A stretch of 64,000 bases of DNA from Laccaria trichodermophora (Eukaryota; Basidiomycota; Agaricomycetes; Agaricales; Hydnangiaceae), in the NCBI GenBank assembly GCA_018417955.1, contig JACTVC010000003.1:3622133-3686132 (forward strand). Reading direction: 5' to 3'. Below, in pieces: positions 47,501-57,205 of the stretch. Positions within the stretch are counted from its first letter, which is position 1. Every line of letters starts with the position of its first letter. The position numbers and the translations under genes are program-made. The notes under the pieces are model-generated. The model was not told the origin of the DNA. It worked only from the letters and a program-made list of their open reading frames with translations, and ran no database searches.

Positions 47501-48025
47501 TAATCTCCCGTCCAGTATTCAATTCTATGAAAAGGATGTCGTCTATGAGTAGTCCGGCAACAGTCAGTACATAATACTGGACTGCCCAAACAACAGCTAC
47601 ATCTCCAGGTTGCCACACGGATTTGACATGTTTCACAAGTCAAGCCTTCTGGCGGTGCTTCCCTCCGAAGTACCTCATCAATATAAATCCGACGACGTTT
47701 CTCCCAGTCTCTCAGATAATCGTTAGTTGTCTGTTCAAAGGGTCAGCTGTGTTACTTCAAAGCTTGAACAACCCACACTGCTTCCATGATTTGGAAATAC
47801 ATTAGGTATGAATTCCCTGTATTCTTGGTCATTTGCTTCAGAGTTTAACTCTACTGGGGGTAACGCAGTATGCCGTTTGGTTGGAGACTTTGAGGGAGAC
47901 CGTGAAGGAGTGGGTGAGACCTCATTTGCAGGAAAAACTGTGACTGGTCGGAAGCCTCTGCGGTTCTCGACGAAGTTTAGATGCTTCAAGGAGCCGATGA
48001 CATTGCGACGCCTGTTGGTGGACAT
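44523..48025 (-). pseudogene. KDZ-family transposase with one in-frame TGA
   Basis: Exons 47777-48025, 46966-47730, 46577-46918, 46382-46527, 45740-46329, 45576-45687, 44819-45513 and 44523-44764 give 1047 codons in one frame. A CxC2-type cysteine cluster (TCETCQIRVATWRCSCC) is followed by the RNase-H-like KDZ core: VVDFQKGERQMNIDYAFC, VVYDVNCQYFVNFRKRV, PGIGLFHIHGHQLVCLARF, GGGQSDGEILETLWSTLNHV. The family tail follows (LRVAQANDALASIRLDIGHK, PWFWGFN, RVNYLQTKARYHRW, CYASRQAAMWRGF). At 45204-45206 the frame has TGA, between MKGARL and EIDLRVAQ, where the family is continuous. No in-phase intron removes it. It is otherwise intact, so it is either freshly inactivated or read through. Confidence 0.85.
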
Positions 48026-48062
48026 TGTGATGCTCTGGGAACATGATTCAGATGTCGTATAC

Positions 48063-48070
48063 TTTATATA
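48063..48070 (-). promoter_or_regulatory. TATA box of the KDZ transposase gene
   Basis: On the minus strand TATATAAA lies about 38 nt upstream of ATG 48025. Confidence 0.5.
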
Positions 48071-48392
48071 ACAATCTGAACATCTGATGGAGGGGTTAGA
48101 AGTCTCGTCTCAATGATTGATAACGGCTGATCTTCGGACTTCAGGGGGTAGCTACTACGGCGTTTGATGCTGTTTATAAGAATACCTGTTCAACGACAGA
48201 TCTGTACGAAGAAAGCCTTTTCATTAGCAGTTCGAATAATGCTTTGCATTGAACTTGTACTGAAAACATTCTGCTTTTGGCAACAACATGGACTAATCAA
48301 GTAACCGCGCCTTTGTTTGTTTGGTTCATCTCTCTTGACGTGGCAAGAACATTATTCTTTACTGGATCACCATCTCCTCGGATAAATACCCA

Positions 48393-51106
48393 ATGGCCAC
48401 ATCCTCATCGAATTATCTGATACCGATTGCTTCTGATTCGGCTGATGGGGAAGACTTCTCTGACCCAGAAGTTCAAACCAACGAATACACTGCGGCAGCT
48501 CCGTATGTCTGGGAGACGTGGCAGATTGAAATTCTAAACCACTATCTTCCATTTTACAAAGCCAACAAAAGTGTCAAACAAAGGACCGCTGTGTTGGACA
48601 AGACATTTCGGAGGATGAAGTCCAAGAGGGACATTCCTGATTCAGAAGTCTCGGGTCTCTGGAAGGTATGTAGATCCTAAATGGAAACTGGCTGAATGCT
48701 TACTTCGGTATTGAGGCAATGCGGCAATGGTATAGTCTCAAGGCCAGAGTTCGACAGCCGAAGCAACACAAAATTCGGGGCGTCAATTGGAACTTTCGGA
48801 CCGTGGCTGCCTTGCTGAAGAAAGAAGAAATCAAGCAAGCAGAAGTGGAACTCGCCGGTGGGCAGCCTGTGAAATTTGGTAGCTATCAGACCGGGCTGAA
48901 TCATGTTTTACGAAACATGGATGATGAAGAGCTGAATGAGCTGAAGGTTACTGCGGCGAAATGGAATGCCGAGGGACCGCCGGAAGAAGAGAAAAATCAG
49001 TACCATTTCATCACTCTAATTGATAGTCCGACTGCTTATCTATTGGTGACAGTATGTCTGTAAAGCATGCCCCAAAGTTCGCCAAAGCCTTCGCCGAAAA
49101 ATGTTTCAAACAGCTTGGTGCACGGGTTCTTATCTACTGGGGGTCTATGGATACTGAGGGGGGCCTCGTCTCAGCACGGTTTGATTTTAACAATGAGCTG
49201 GGAGGCGGCACGGCCTACAAGGATATGTTTAATGATGCTCCTGTAATGGATAGAACCTGGGGCAAATATTTGGAGAGGGCATATAGAACATCCGAAGAGC
49301 AGCCGATTCTACATCTACAGCCAAGAGGAGCCCTCATGGAACTTGAGGTGGATCAAGATGGAGAGCCGATACTTCCCGAAGAAGCGACGTGGCCTTCGGA
49401 TCTCACGGGAGAAGCAACGATCAAGTGGCAAAAGGCACTGCTTCGGTCTTACCTCGGTGCCCATTACGGTATGTTCCTGTTATCCTACCATTCGAAGCTT
49501 ACCTTATTCACCGATAGCTCTCGCAACCAAGGATGGAACTCATCGTGTTCCATGGGCCAATGTTATAAAGGCACCTGAAGATTTCATTTCCGCCGAATAT
49601 TTACCCAATTACGAGTGTATGGATAAGGAGCCGTCACATCTCACTGTTGTTAAGGTTCGAAAGCTTTTACGATTTTGGTTGGCAAGGCAATCGTCGGGCC
49701 TCGTAGCATTTTGGTGGAAGTCGGTGATGTTTGCTGGTGAAATCGTCAAGGCCGAGCCTCCGAAGAAAGGCAAGACAATAGCTGCCCCTGCGACTGGCAA
49801 AACAGGGAAACAACCAACTGCGAAAGGTCGGCCGAAGAAGAAATCGAAGGCGTCGGTGCACTTTATTGCTGCCGATGATGATCTCCCTCCACCGATACAG
49901 AAGGAAAAGATCAAGCCTCGACCAATTAAAAAGCCGAAGGTTGTTGAGGACCCTGACATGGACAGTGGGGAAGACTTTCACTTTCACGATGTTGACCTTT
50001 TTGCCTTTTCGGATGATGAGCAGATCAATCAGTTCGGTGATAAGCCAGTCAAGGGAAACAACACCAGTGGAATCTCCGAGGAGCCCCATTCCCTCTGGAA
50101 TACCTTTACTGACAAGCTACCGGAATACAAATCCTGGTCGCCGGACCGGATCCAGACTGAGTTCCAAGTGTTTCGGGGCTGGGCAGAATCCTCAGGACTA
50201 TTCCAAGCAAACGGTGGTACCGTCGGCGGCAGTAGTGCCGAACATGTTGGAGGCAGTACCATCGGAGGAGCGACTGCCAATGAGCTCGGACTCAGCATCG
50301 GCGATACACTTCTGGCTTCCAGGGACATAGCCCCAACCGACGATGACGAAGCATCAGCTACAAACCAAGCGTCGGCTCCGAATCAGTTCAATGCTACTTC
50401 CTCTCCCTCCGACGAAAGAGCAGATAACATCCAAAAAGCTGTCGTCTCAAGTAAGGAAGACACCTTTGCCAGGAGCCTGGCTAGCAATCTTTCCGTAACA
50501 ACCTTGCCTTGTTCCTCGTCTGTCGGTGCTGTCGGTTCATCAATGGCCGACGCCGATACTTGTTCTGCAGTACCTATGGATGGAGTCATCCAGATAAATC
50601 CGACAAAAAACGTCTACACATTACCGGAAAAGAATATCGATAGTTCCGTCGGACCAATGTCCAAATATTCTACACCCCGTCTCAAAGATCTTTTCAATTC
50701 GTTTCGGCAGCTTGCCGCTAGAGGACCATCGGGCAATGACAATGTCGGTCCAGATATCCCCAGAATGACTGATGTAATTCAGCATGCCCCAGAGTCAGCC
50801 CCATTACTTCGGCCTGCGGAGTTTACTGGGTCGCCGGCGATGTTGCCATCGGCTGCATTGAACATGTCATCCGACGAAGCCCCTAACACTCATCGCCCGG
50901 CGAAGCGCCCAGCCAATACCTCCTTGCCTGTTGATGGAATGCAGACAAGAAAACGAAAGGCAGAACAGGAGGCCCCTGGCTCATCAAAAAGGGTTACCAA
51001 GCCACCAAGCAAGCTTCCAGTCGAGGTGGCAAAGACCAGTGAAACGAAGCCGACGAAAGCTAGAAAGACATCCGGGGGATCTGTGAATCCACCGAAGCGT
51101 GGCTGA
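48393..51106 (+). CDS. KDZ-element cargo protein of 853 residues, unknown
   Basis: Exons 48393-48665, 48716-48999, 49053-49468 and 49518-51106 join in frame. The N-terminal part (YVWETWQIEILNHYLPFYKA, KQRTAVLDKTFRRMKSKR) is helical and basic. The middle holds a pattern common in Agaricomycete transposon neighbourhoods: AAKWNAEGPPEEEKN, HAPKFAKAFAEKCFKQLGAR, LIYWGSMDTEGGLVSARFDF. A Trp-containing block (FWLARQSSGLVAFWWKS) comes next, then a long Lys/Pro/Ser-rich tail with basic clusters that look like nuclear targeting signals. No catalytic motif is seen. A DNA-binding or accessory role in transposition is possible but unproven. Confidence 0.7.
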
Positions 51107-51415
51107 GGAAGGCCGAGAAAAAAGGCGACTTAGTCATTGTAGATTAGTTACTATTCCGTCGGACTCAAGGTTTCGTCGGCCATTAGGGCTTCATCTGAAA
51201 CAATCGTTTGTCAGGCTTCCTTCTTCATCGGCTAAGGTTAGAATATGGTTAGGGCTTCGTCGGATACCCACTTGTTTCATTGGCGCCATTTGCCTTGACT
51301 CATTTCCCATCCAAGGCATCCCAAAAAAAGACAATAAATTTCATCAAAAAAATAATAACATGGTTGTCCCAAAATGATGTATGATATATAAAGGGGCATG
51401 CCCGCCGGCAAAAGA

Positions 51416-53952
51416 TCAAGCCCCCTCGGCCTGCTCGACCTCCTCCGCCCCCGGCTCCTTTGAATCAGCTTGGTCCTCTTGGGCCTCATCCTGTTCCAAG
51501 TTGATGGCATCGGAACTGGGAGGCTTCGGAGTGACCGCTTCAGCGATGGGCTCCAACGATGGGCCGACATCGTTGGCCGACCCTTCTTGCCTTGTCGGCG
51601 TCGGCGTCTCATTCGTCGGCGCCTTCTGGAACTGAGCGGAGTACCTGTCATCCCCAGTAGCCGTCAGAATATCAACCACTACCTTCAGTGTAGATTCCAT
51701 TTCGGACATTGAAGGGAGTGGTGCTGATAACCCACTGGTCACGCCAGCCGATGATTGAGGCTCCTTTCGTCGTCGGGGAAGGGGAGCAATGCGACGAGTC
51801 GACTTGTCCTCGGCGTTGACGTCCTCGGGTTGGGCAGGCATTGTTGAAGGATCCGTCATGGTGTTGGGAGCCGATCGCGATGTGCCAGCGGTAGGATTCG
51901 TGTTGGATGGACCGGCGGTGGGGATTAGTGGAGCTGACGCCAATCTGTCCATTTCCTGCCGACGTCGTTCCATCTTCTCCTCGTAGTCGCCCCTGTTACC
52001 CTTTGCCTGGGCAAACGCAGCGGTGAGAAACTCAAAGCTGAGTGCCTCCACTCGGCCGATCCTCTCATCCAGCTTGCAGCGCTCAAGTTCGGAAAGGCGA
52101 TTGGAGATGTTGGTAGTGCGACGATGACCTTCCTGAAGGTCTTTGTTGACATCGTCGATGAAGCCGTTGATAATGACCTCCATATTGGAGGCCAAGTCGA
52201 CTGCCTTTCTCCCCTGGTACTCCGACGCAATCCTCTGCTCCATATCGATCATCTCTCCTCTGATCGCGTTCAGCCCTCGCTCGACGGCGATGGTCGTATC
52301 CCCCCCATCTACCGCGTCTCCAGCATCCTCCAGCTGTTCAATGTGTGCCGACAACGCGGCCAGGACTTTGGTCGTAAGGTCTTGCTTTTGCTGGAGGTCC
52401 GAAATTGTCGCCTTGTGGATCTTCACTTGTTCCTCCAACTCAGCTATGTTCGTGTCCTTTTGCCGAAGGCTCGTTGCCGAAAATGCGTCGATGCGGGAGT
52501 TGGCGTCCCGGAGCTTCTCCTTGAGTCTTTCAAGCTCGGTCGTCTGATGCCTTTGATGGAGCGAAATGTTGTCCAGCCGATCGGTGAAGGGATCCGATAT
52601 TTGGGGTGGGGTGCTAGACCCATCATTGAGGCCTGACAAGAGTGCATCTCCTGTTGAAAATATAAGCCACTTGCGATAAATAAATAAAAATTCAACTTAC
52701 TTGGAATTTCCTGGTCATGTCCAGGCCGTATGCTTCCCTCTCGAATGGATTCACTTCTCCGCCTCATCACCCTGACAGCCGGCTCAGACTGTCCCCTGTT
52801 CCCTGCTAGCTCACCAATCGATTTCGGTGGAATTGGCGAAATCCCCTCGAATTTGGGATTGCTGTATACCGTCATCTTCTCCCCGAGAAGATGGGTGCCA
52901 GTAGACTTGAATCCTGACGGCTTCGATCCCGAAGGAGAGGGCTTCGCGGCGGTGTTGGGCTTCTTGCCCGATTTCTTCGGCTCAACCTTCTTCGCAGATT
53001 CCCCCTTCTCGCCGCTACCCTTGGTTGTCGATTCTCCTTTCTCACCCCCTCTACCCTTGGTCAGACTACACCTTTCCTTCCGCCCATTGCATCGGTCACA
53101 AGCAGTTCGGCCTGCTGCGGTGAGGAGGCAAGGTTGCCCCGCATTCCTACACGACTGGCAAACCCCCTGTGGGTGAGGCCGCTTCGGGGTAGAATGATTG
53201 CCCCCATCCCCTCCCTCATCCCCGGAATCCACCTCCGCCGCGGACTTGATCCTCACTTTCTTTGTCACTCTCGTCGGCCTTTTCTTTGTCCCCTCATCCC
53301 GCTTCTGGTCTCCCCCCTCCCCCTCTTCCTCCCCGTCTTCTTCTTCTTCCCCCTCTGCATCCTCCTCTGCATCCTCCTCCTCCTCCTCCTCCTCCTCCAA
53401 TTTACGTTTGGCTCCTCTGGTGGTGGGCTTCGGAGTTTCATCCAAGTTTGTACCAGTCTCACGGCCCTTCCCCTTCGCATTCTCCTGATTAGATGGTTTG
53501 GCGATGACTTCGGGCACGTCGTCGCCGGTGGCATCCCATGCGGCGAGGAAATCTTCGTAGATCGGTTTAGCAAGGGGTTCGGTGATGACGGCCCAGTTAA
53601 AAGAGCCCTCTTGAGTTCGGAGGACCTCTTGAAGAATTCGAACCACGAGGGGGTCAAGGTCGGCGGTTTTGTCCTTCCCCGTCGTTTTCAAAGCACTAAC
53701 GTAATATTGCTACCGGGGTTTAGTGTTGGTGCAATTGATAACTGCTAAGCCACTTACCATCATTTGCCGCATCATTACCTCCTTCTTGAGCCTATCGGAA
53801 GAGTTCGCCTCGCGGTATTCACCTTTGAACCACTTGACGATCTTGCCGGTGACTTCTGGGATTGAGGCAATGATGCCTTCCGCTTGGTAAACTGTCATCA
53901 TGGCTTCACCGTATCCTTTGGGAAATTGGAATTGAGTTAGGTGAGCAGGCAT
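51416..53952 (-). CDS. KDZ-element cargo protein of 812 residues with Zn2Cys6-like cluster and coiled coil
   Basis: Exons 53758-53952, 52701-53709 and 51416-52650 join in frame. The N-terminal helical part (MPAHLTQFQFPKGYGEAMM) leads to a Glu-rich and Lys-rich disordered region. A six-cysteine cluster follows, CQSCRNAGQPC then CDRCNGRKERCS (C-x2-C-x6-C twice), resembling a fungal Zn(II)2Cys6 DNA-binding domain with a longer spacer. The C-terminal half holds a coiled coil (LERLKEKLRDANSRIDAFSA, IAELEEQVKIHKATISDLQQ) and a disordered tail. DNA binding is inferred. It faces the 853-residue gene convergently. Confidence 0.7.
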
Positions 53953-54112
53953 GGTGGAGGTAGGTAAATATGAGAGGAACGCGACTTGGATGTTGGTTGA
54001 AGATAAAGGAATCACCGTGGGAGTAACGAAAATCAACATTGCCTATTTCGGATTCATCACATTTCTTTCGGAACACCGCATCTTTCAATTGTCCATTCTA
54101 CTTAGCCAGCCG

Positions 54113-54665
54113 ATGTCTTTCCCCCCGAGTTCAGGTAAGTCGCCGAAACTCCCAATTTACAGTTACTGATAGTTTTTCATTACAGACGATTTGCTCAAAC
54201 AGCTCGCAGATCGAGCCGATCTACGACATACTCCAGCCGAGGGTTTCAACAACAAAGGTACCGCCTCGTCTATTGACGCTATTTAACATCTCATTCTTCT
54301 CTTCCAGTAGACTCTTCATCGTCAAATGCGGGGGAGAAATCTCACTCCTCGTGGAATAAACAATCTGTAAGTTGCAATGTTTCAAGTTAACTGCCGGTTT
54401 TCAATTGGAGCCGAAGATGGCCTCATTTTTTGACGTAGTGTTGCCTGATGCCGGAAGACTTACAAACCCACTGGAATACGCCCGAATAGCCCACAGAGTG
54501 TTGCATCGGGAATACGAGGAGGGTTTGAGAGCTTGAGATGCTCTTTTGGAGGCAATGGCACACGTGGAGGATCAGTTGAGGCAATTGGACACTATGATCA
54601 TGCTGAAGGAAGAGGAGCTTCGGATCGAAGCAAGCATTGAGAAGGCAGAGAAATCGGCGTCGTAG
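54113..54665 (+). pseudogene. small coiled-coil cargo gene with one in-frame TGA
   Basis: Four short exons can be joined: 54113-54134, a middle exon (DDLLKQLADRADLRHTPAEG), a third (VDSSSSNAGEKSHSSWNKQS) and a last one starting MASFFDVVLPDAGRLTNPLE at about 54418. The last reads to TAG at 54663-54665 except for TGA at 54534-54536, between EEGLRA and DALLEAMAHVEDQL, where the helix plainly continues. Heptad-like Leu and Glu spacing suggests a coiled coil. Function unknown; it is the outermost gene at the right end of the element. Confidence 0.5.
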
Positions 54666-54745
54666 TAGTGACCTCCCCCCGTCTTCCTATGTATCTTTCG
54701 GCCTAACTTTTCGTCGGTCCAGCTTATGATCACGTGTTAAACAGC

Positions 54746-54835
54746 AATTGGGCCCAATGTTTCGGGGTATTTCACAATTGGGCCACCCCATCTCATCTTA
54801 AGGTAAAAGCATGCATTGGGCCCACCTTTATTCAA
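54746..54835. repeat. right subterminal GGGCCCA motifs
   Basis: Contains ATTGGGCCCAAT near 54749, AATTGGGCCACC near 54776 and ATTGGGCCCACC near 54815, mirroring the left array but with fewer copies. Confidence 0.7.
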
Positions 54836-54850
54836 TAATGTTTAGATAGA

Positions 54851-54902
54851 ATTGGCCCCATTGGGGTAGCTCTATGGTACATAGGTACAATTGACCATGT
54901 GG
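54851..54902 (-). repeat. right terminal inverted repeat of the KDZ element
   Basis: Read on the minus strand it begins CCACATGGTCAATTGT and continues ACCATAGAGCTACCCCAATG, matching the left end. Confidence 0.8.
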
Positions 54903-55077
54903 AGTACCATTGAACTATGATGTGACGTATGAATACTTGTGCACTGGGGCGCAACAACTCGGGATGAAGGTACACCTCGACTGCCACCTTAAAAATACTG
55001 AGGACCTCGAACGCGTACTTTGCGATATATATAATCACAAATTCCGACATATGTATTTGTGACACAATATGGGCATT

Positions 55078-56968
55078 TCAAACACGGAGGGTTAAGGGCT
55101 TATATTTGAATAAAGCTTCCGTCCTTTTGGGATTTTCGTCAACAGGGGTGCTAGAGCGAGAATGCCCACAGGAAATCATATCCGTTACAGTCGAGCTCAA
55201 TTCGTCCCATAAATCGTTCTCAAGTTTTTGGAGAACAGTGACATCAACGCCCACTCGGGGAGGAGTCCAAGAGAATAAAACCCCATGTGAGCCGGGCAAT
55301 TTGATATTGATATCAAGAAGGCTATTGAGCCTGTCGCAGCACCAACAGCACTTTTTATCGACAGCAATGGCTCTCTCGAATATCACCTGTATCCAAGGAT
55401 TTTATTAGACGTGTGCAGAACAAGAAAGGACAACATACCGGTTCAATGAATTTCTCAAGAAGACGAAGAGTGGCTTCATCAGTCTGATCCTCATAATTGA
55501 CGGAAGGTGAGCCAGGCGAGAAATATGTAAGAAGCCCCATAAGGGTCGCTTCTGGATGAGTGGTACCAGTGAACGTCTTAGTGTTGTTTTCCCTGATAAT
55601 ATTCTCGATAGAGATGCGGGCTTCGGACGATGAAGTGGGTCGTCTACAGAAGAATTCCTCAATGACCTCTTCATCGGTCATCAGATCGCACTCCTGGCTC
55701 GGAGCAACCTCCACTAAGCTGACACACATAGTTGGGGCGACGCGTCGATATCTTTCATCCAATACGTTTGTTGCGGCGACGTGCCATGCGACGATGGCTC
55801 GCAGGTGGCGAAAGACTTGTTCCCCATCACGCTCGTAGGGCTCTCTCCGCATATCGGCGAGGTCATCTCAAAAGCGGCCCTTTCAGTTTATTTCAGAGAA
55901 TAAATGTAACCAAACTCACCTGGTTCGTCATCACCTGCATTTTTGTGGGTAAACAATGAGATGAGGGACGGAATGACGATAACTTTACGTACTGCGCTTA
56001 TTCAATGTAGCGGGGAGCCCGAACGCATGCGCCAGTGAGGTCTCGGTTAAAAGGGTCTTTACGACACCCTCCCTCCAATGCACGTACACATGCAGACAGA
56101 AACACCAAGCATGAATTTTTCTTAGCCCCTGATTCTCTTTATCAGTCTCTTTGTTCTTTCGCGCTGACCTCGTTGCACTTGTTGCTAATTCCAGCTGTTG
56201 TAGCATAAACGCGAGAAGCCAAGCCCAGCTTCGCAAAGTGGCAGATGAGAACTCCCATTGAACGACATATCGCCCATGTACCTCTATCGTTCTCTCCTTC
56301 ATTCCGTCAAGTCCATCGGGTGGGAGGTCTAGAACTTTTGCCCAGTGCGGGCTTTCTACCCAACGAACATCATCGATTTCTTGAGTGCGAGGAGTCCAGT
56401 CGAAAATCTTCTGGCTCACGCTTACATCCCAACATTCCTTGTCTTGAAATACGCGTTTGGACAACTTCCGGAAACAGCGTGTGACGATGAAGCGGCAGAA
56501 CGAATAGAATTGGCCCCGAACATTTGGATCATACGAGTCTACAGCGGCCCAAACATCGGCTATGTGCTGGGGGAGCTTTGCGTTCTTGTCCCTTTGAACG
56601 GTCAGATTTACACACAGAGTCGGAGATGGTCAACAGACGTGCCCATTCACCACCTCCTCAAATGTTCCACTTGACTTGATAATCTCTCTCACTCCAAATT
56701 GGGAAACGTTGCCAGGATTTTGGGACACGACCAAGATCCGTAACTCTTCATGGGTCAGGCTACCAGTAAGAGCGATAGCGTTTGCATCATCACAAGCAAG
56801 GAGAGTAGCCAAGTGACGCAGAAAAGCTGGGATCTGACTCCGATCGCTCGGGGTACTTGGGAGATGTTGGGTATTCATAGTCTGGAGAATGGATGTAAGC
56901 GTCTGGATGCGTCGCTCGACGACGTCGAATAGGGCATTTGGAGAGGTCTGCGTAAGAATGGCAGGCAT
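55078..56968 (-). CDS. OTT_1508-like deaminase-domain protein, copy 1
   Basis: Exons 56639-56968, 55993-56575, 55920-55934, 55439-55866 and 55078-55386 join to 554 residues; the 15-nt exon 3 is needed to keep frame. The N-terminal helical region (VVERRIQTLTSILQTMN, LVTSLTHEELRI-type) leads to a Trp-rich block (SATLRSWAWLLAFMLQQLEL, AYVHWREGVVKTLL in the relative). The deaminase core has THPEATLMGLLTY (H-x-E) and KCCWCCDRLNSLL (C-x2-C), the zinc-binding pair of the deaminase fold, then HGVLFSWTPPRVGVDV. Fungal OTT_1508-like deaminases are expanded in mushrooms; substrates are unknown. It is a tandem duplicate of 57206-59044. Confidence 0.8.
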
Positions 56969-57039
56969 TTGGAAGTGTCTGCATGAGAGTATGCTCAGAA
57001 GTTTGTAGTTGTTAAAAATAGACACTTCTCCGATTCTTG

Positions 57040-57180
57040 GATAATAATACCTACGAAACGATACCCAGATCCAAGAACAGCTCACAGCCTATTACGAGGC
57101 GCGATGAGCCACAAACTCGACACTTCCACTTGATCTAAGATCATGCAGTGGTCATGGATCAAGATACCGTAAGTATATAT
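57040..57180 (+). pseudogene. 5' fragment of a PLC gene beside deaminase copy 1
   Basis: Matches the first exon of the PLC gene at 59139 with gaps and substitutions (ATAATAATACCTACGA, ATCCAAGAACAGCTCAC, CAAGATACCGTAAGTA). It starts in the same divergent position next to the deaminase promoter as the complete PLC does next to copy 2. Its frame is destroyed. This shows that the deaminase-PLC pair was duplicated as a unit and that this PLC copy was then lost. Confidence 0.75.
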
Positions 57181-57205
57181 GAACACGATATAGGCATCTC
57201 AAGTT

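Larger units (their letters stand above)
41338..54902. mobile_element. ~13.6-kb KDZ-type DNA transposon with TET/JBP and other cargo
   Basis: Inverted ends at 41338-41387 and 54851-54902 share CACATGGTCAATTGT and GCTACCCCAATGGG with a few differences. GGGCCCAAT-type repeats lie just inside both ends. Six genes lie between: TET/JBP-like dioxygenase (+), a 360-residue coiled-coil protein (-), KDZ transposase (-), an 853-residue protein (+), an 812-residue Cys-cluster protein (-) and a small coiled-coil gene (+). Kyakuja-Dileera-Zisupton elements with linked TET/JBP genes are established in basidiomycetes. A target-site duplication could not be fixed by eye, so borders may be off by about 10 bp. 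The transposase and the small gene each carry one in-frame TGA. Confidence 0.85.

Noticed and set aside
52124..53748. Several long plus-strand frames opposite the 812-residue cargo gene
   Set aside because: Shadows of the minus-strand gene: low-complexity Pro/Ser/Leu products opposite its Glu/Lys-rich coding sequence.
54903..55077. Target-site duplication next to the right KDZ end
   Set aside because: Candidate short matches (for example AGTA on both sides) are too short and do not fit consistent end positions.
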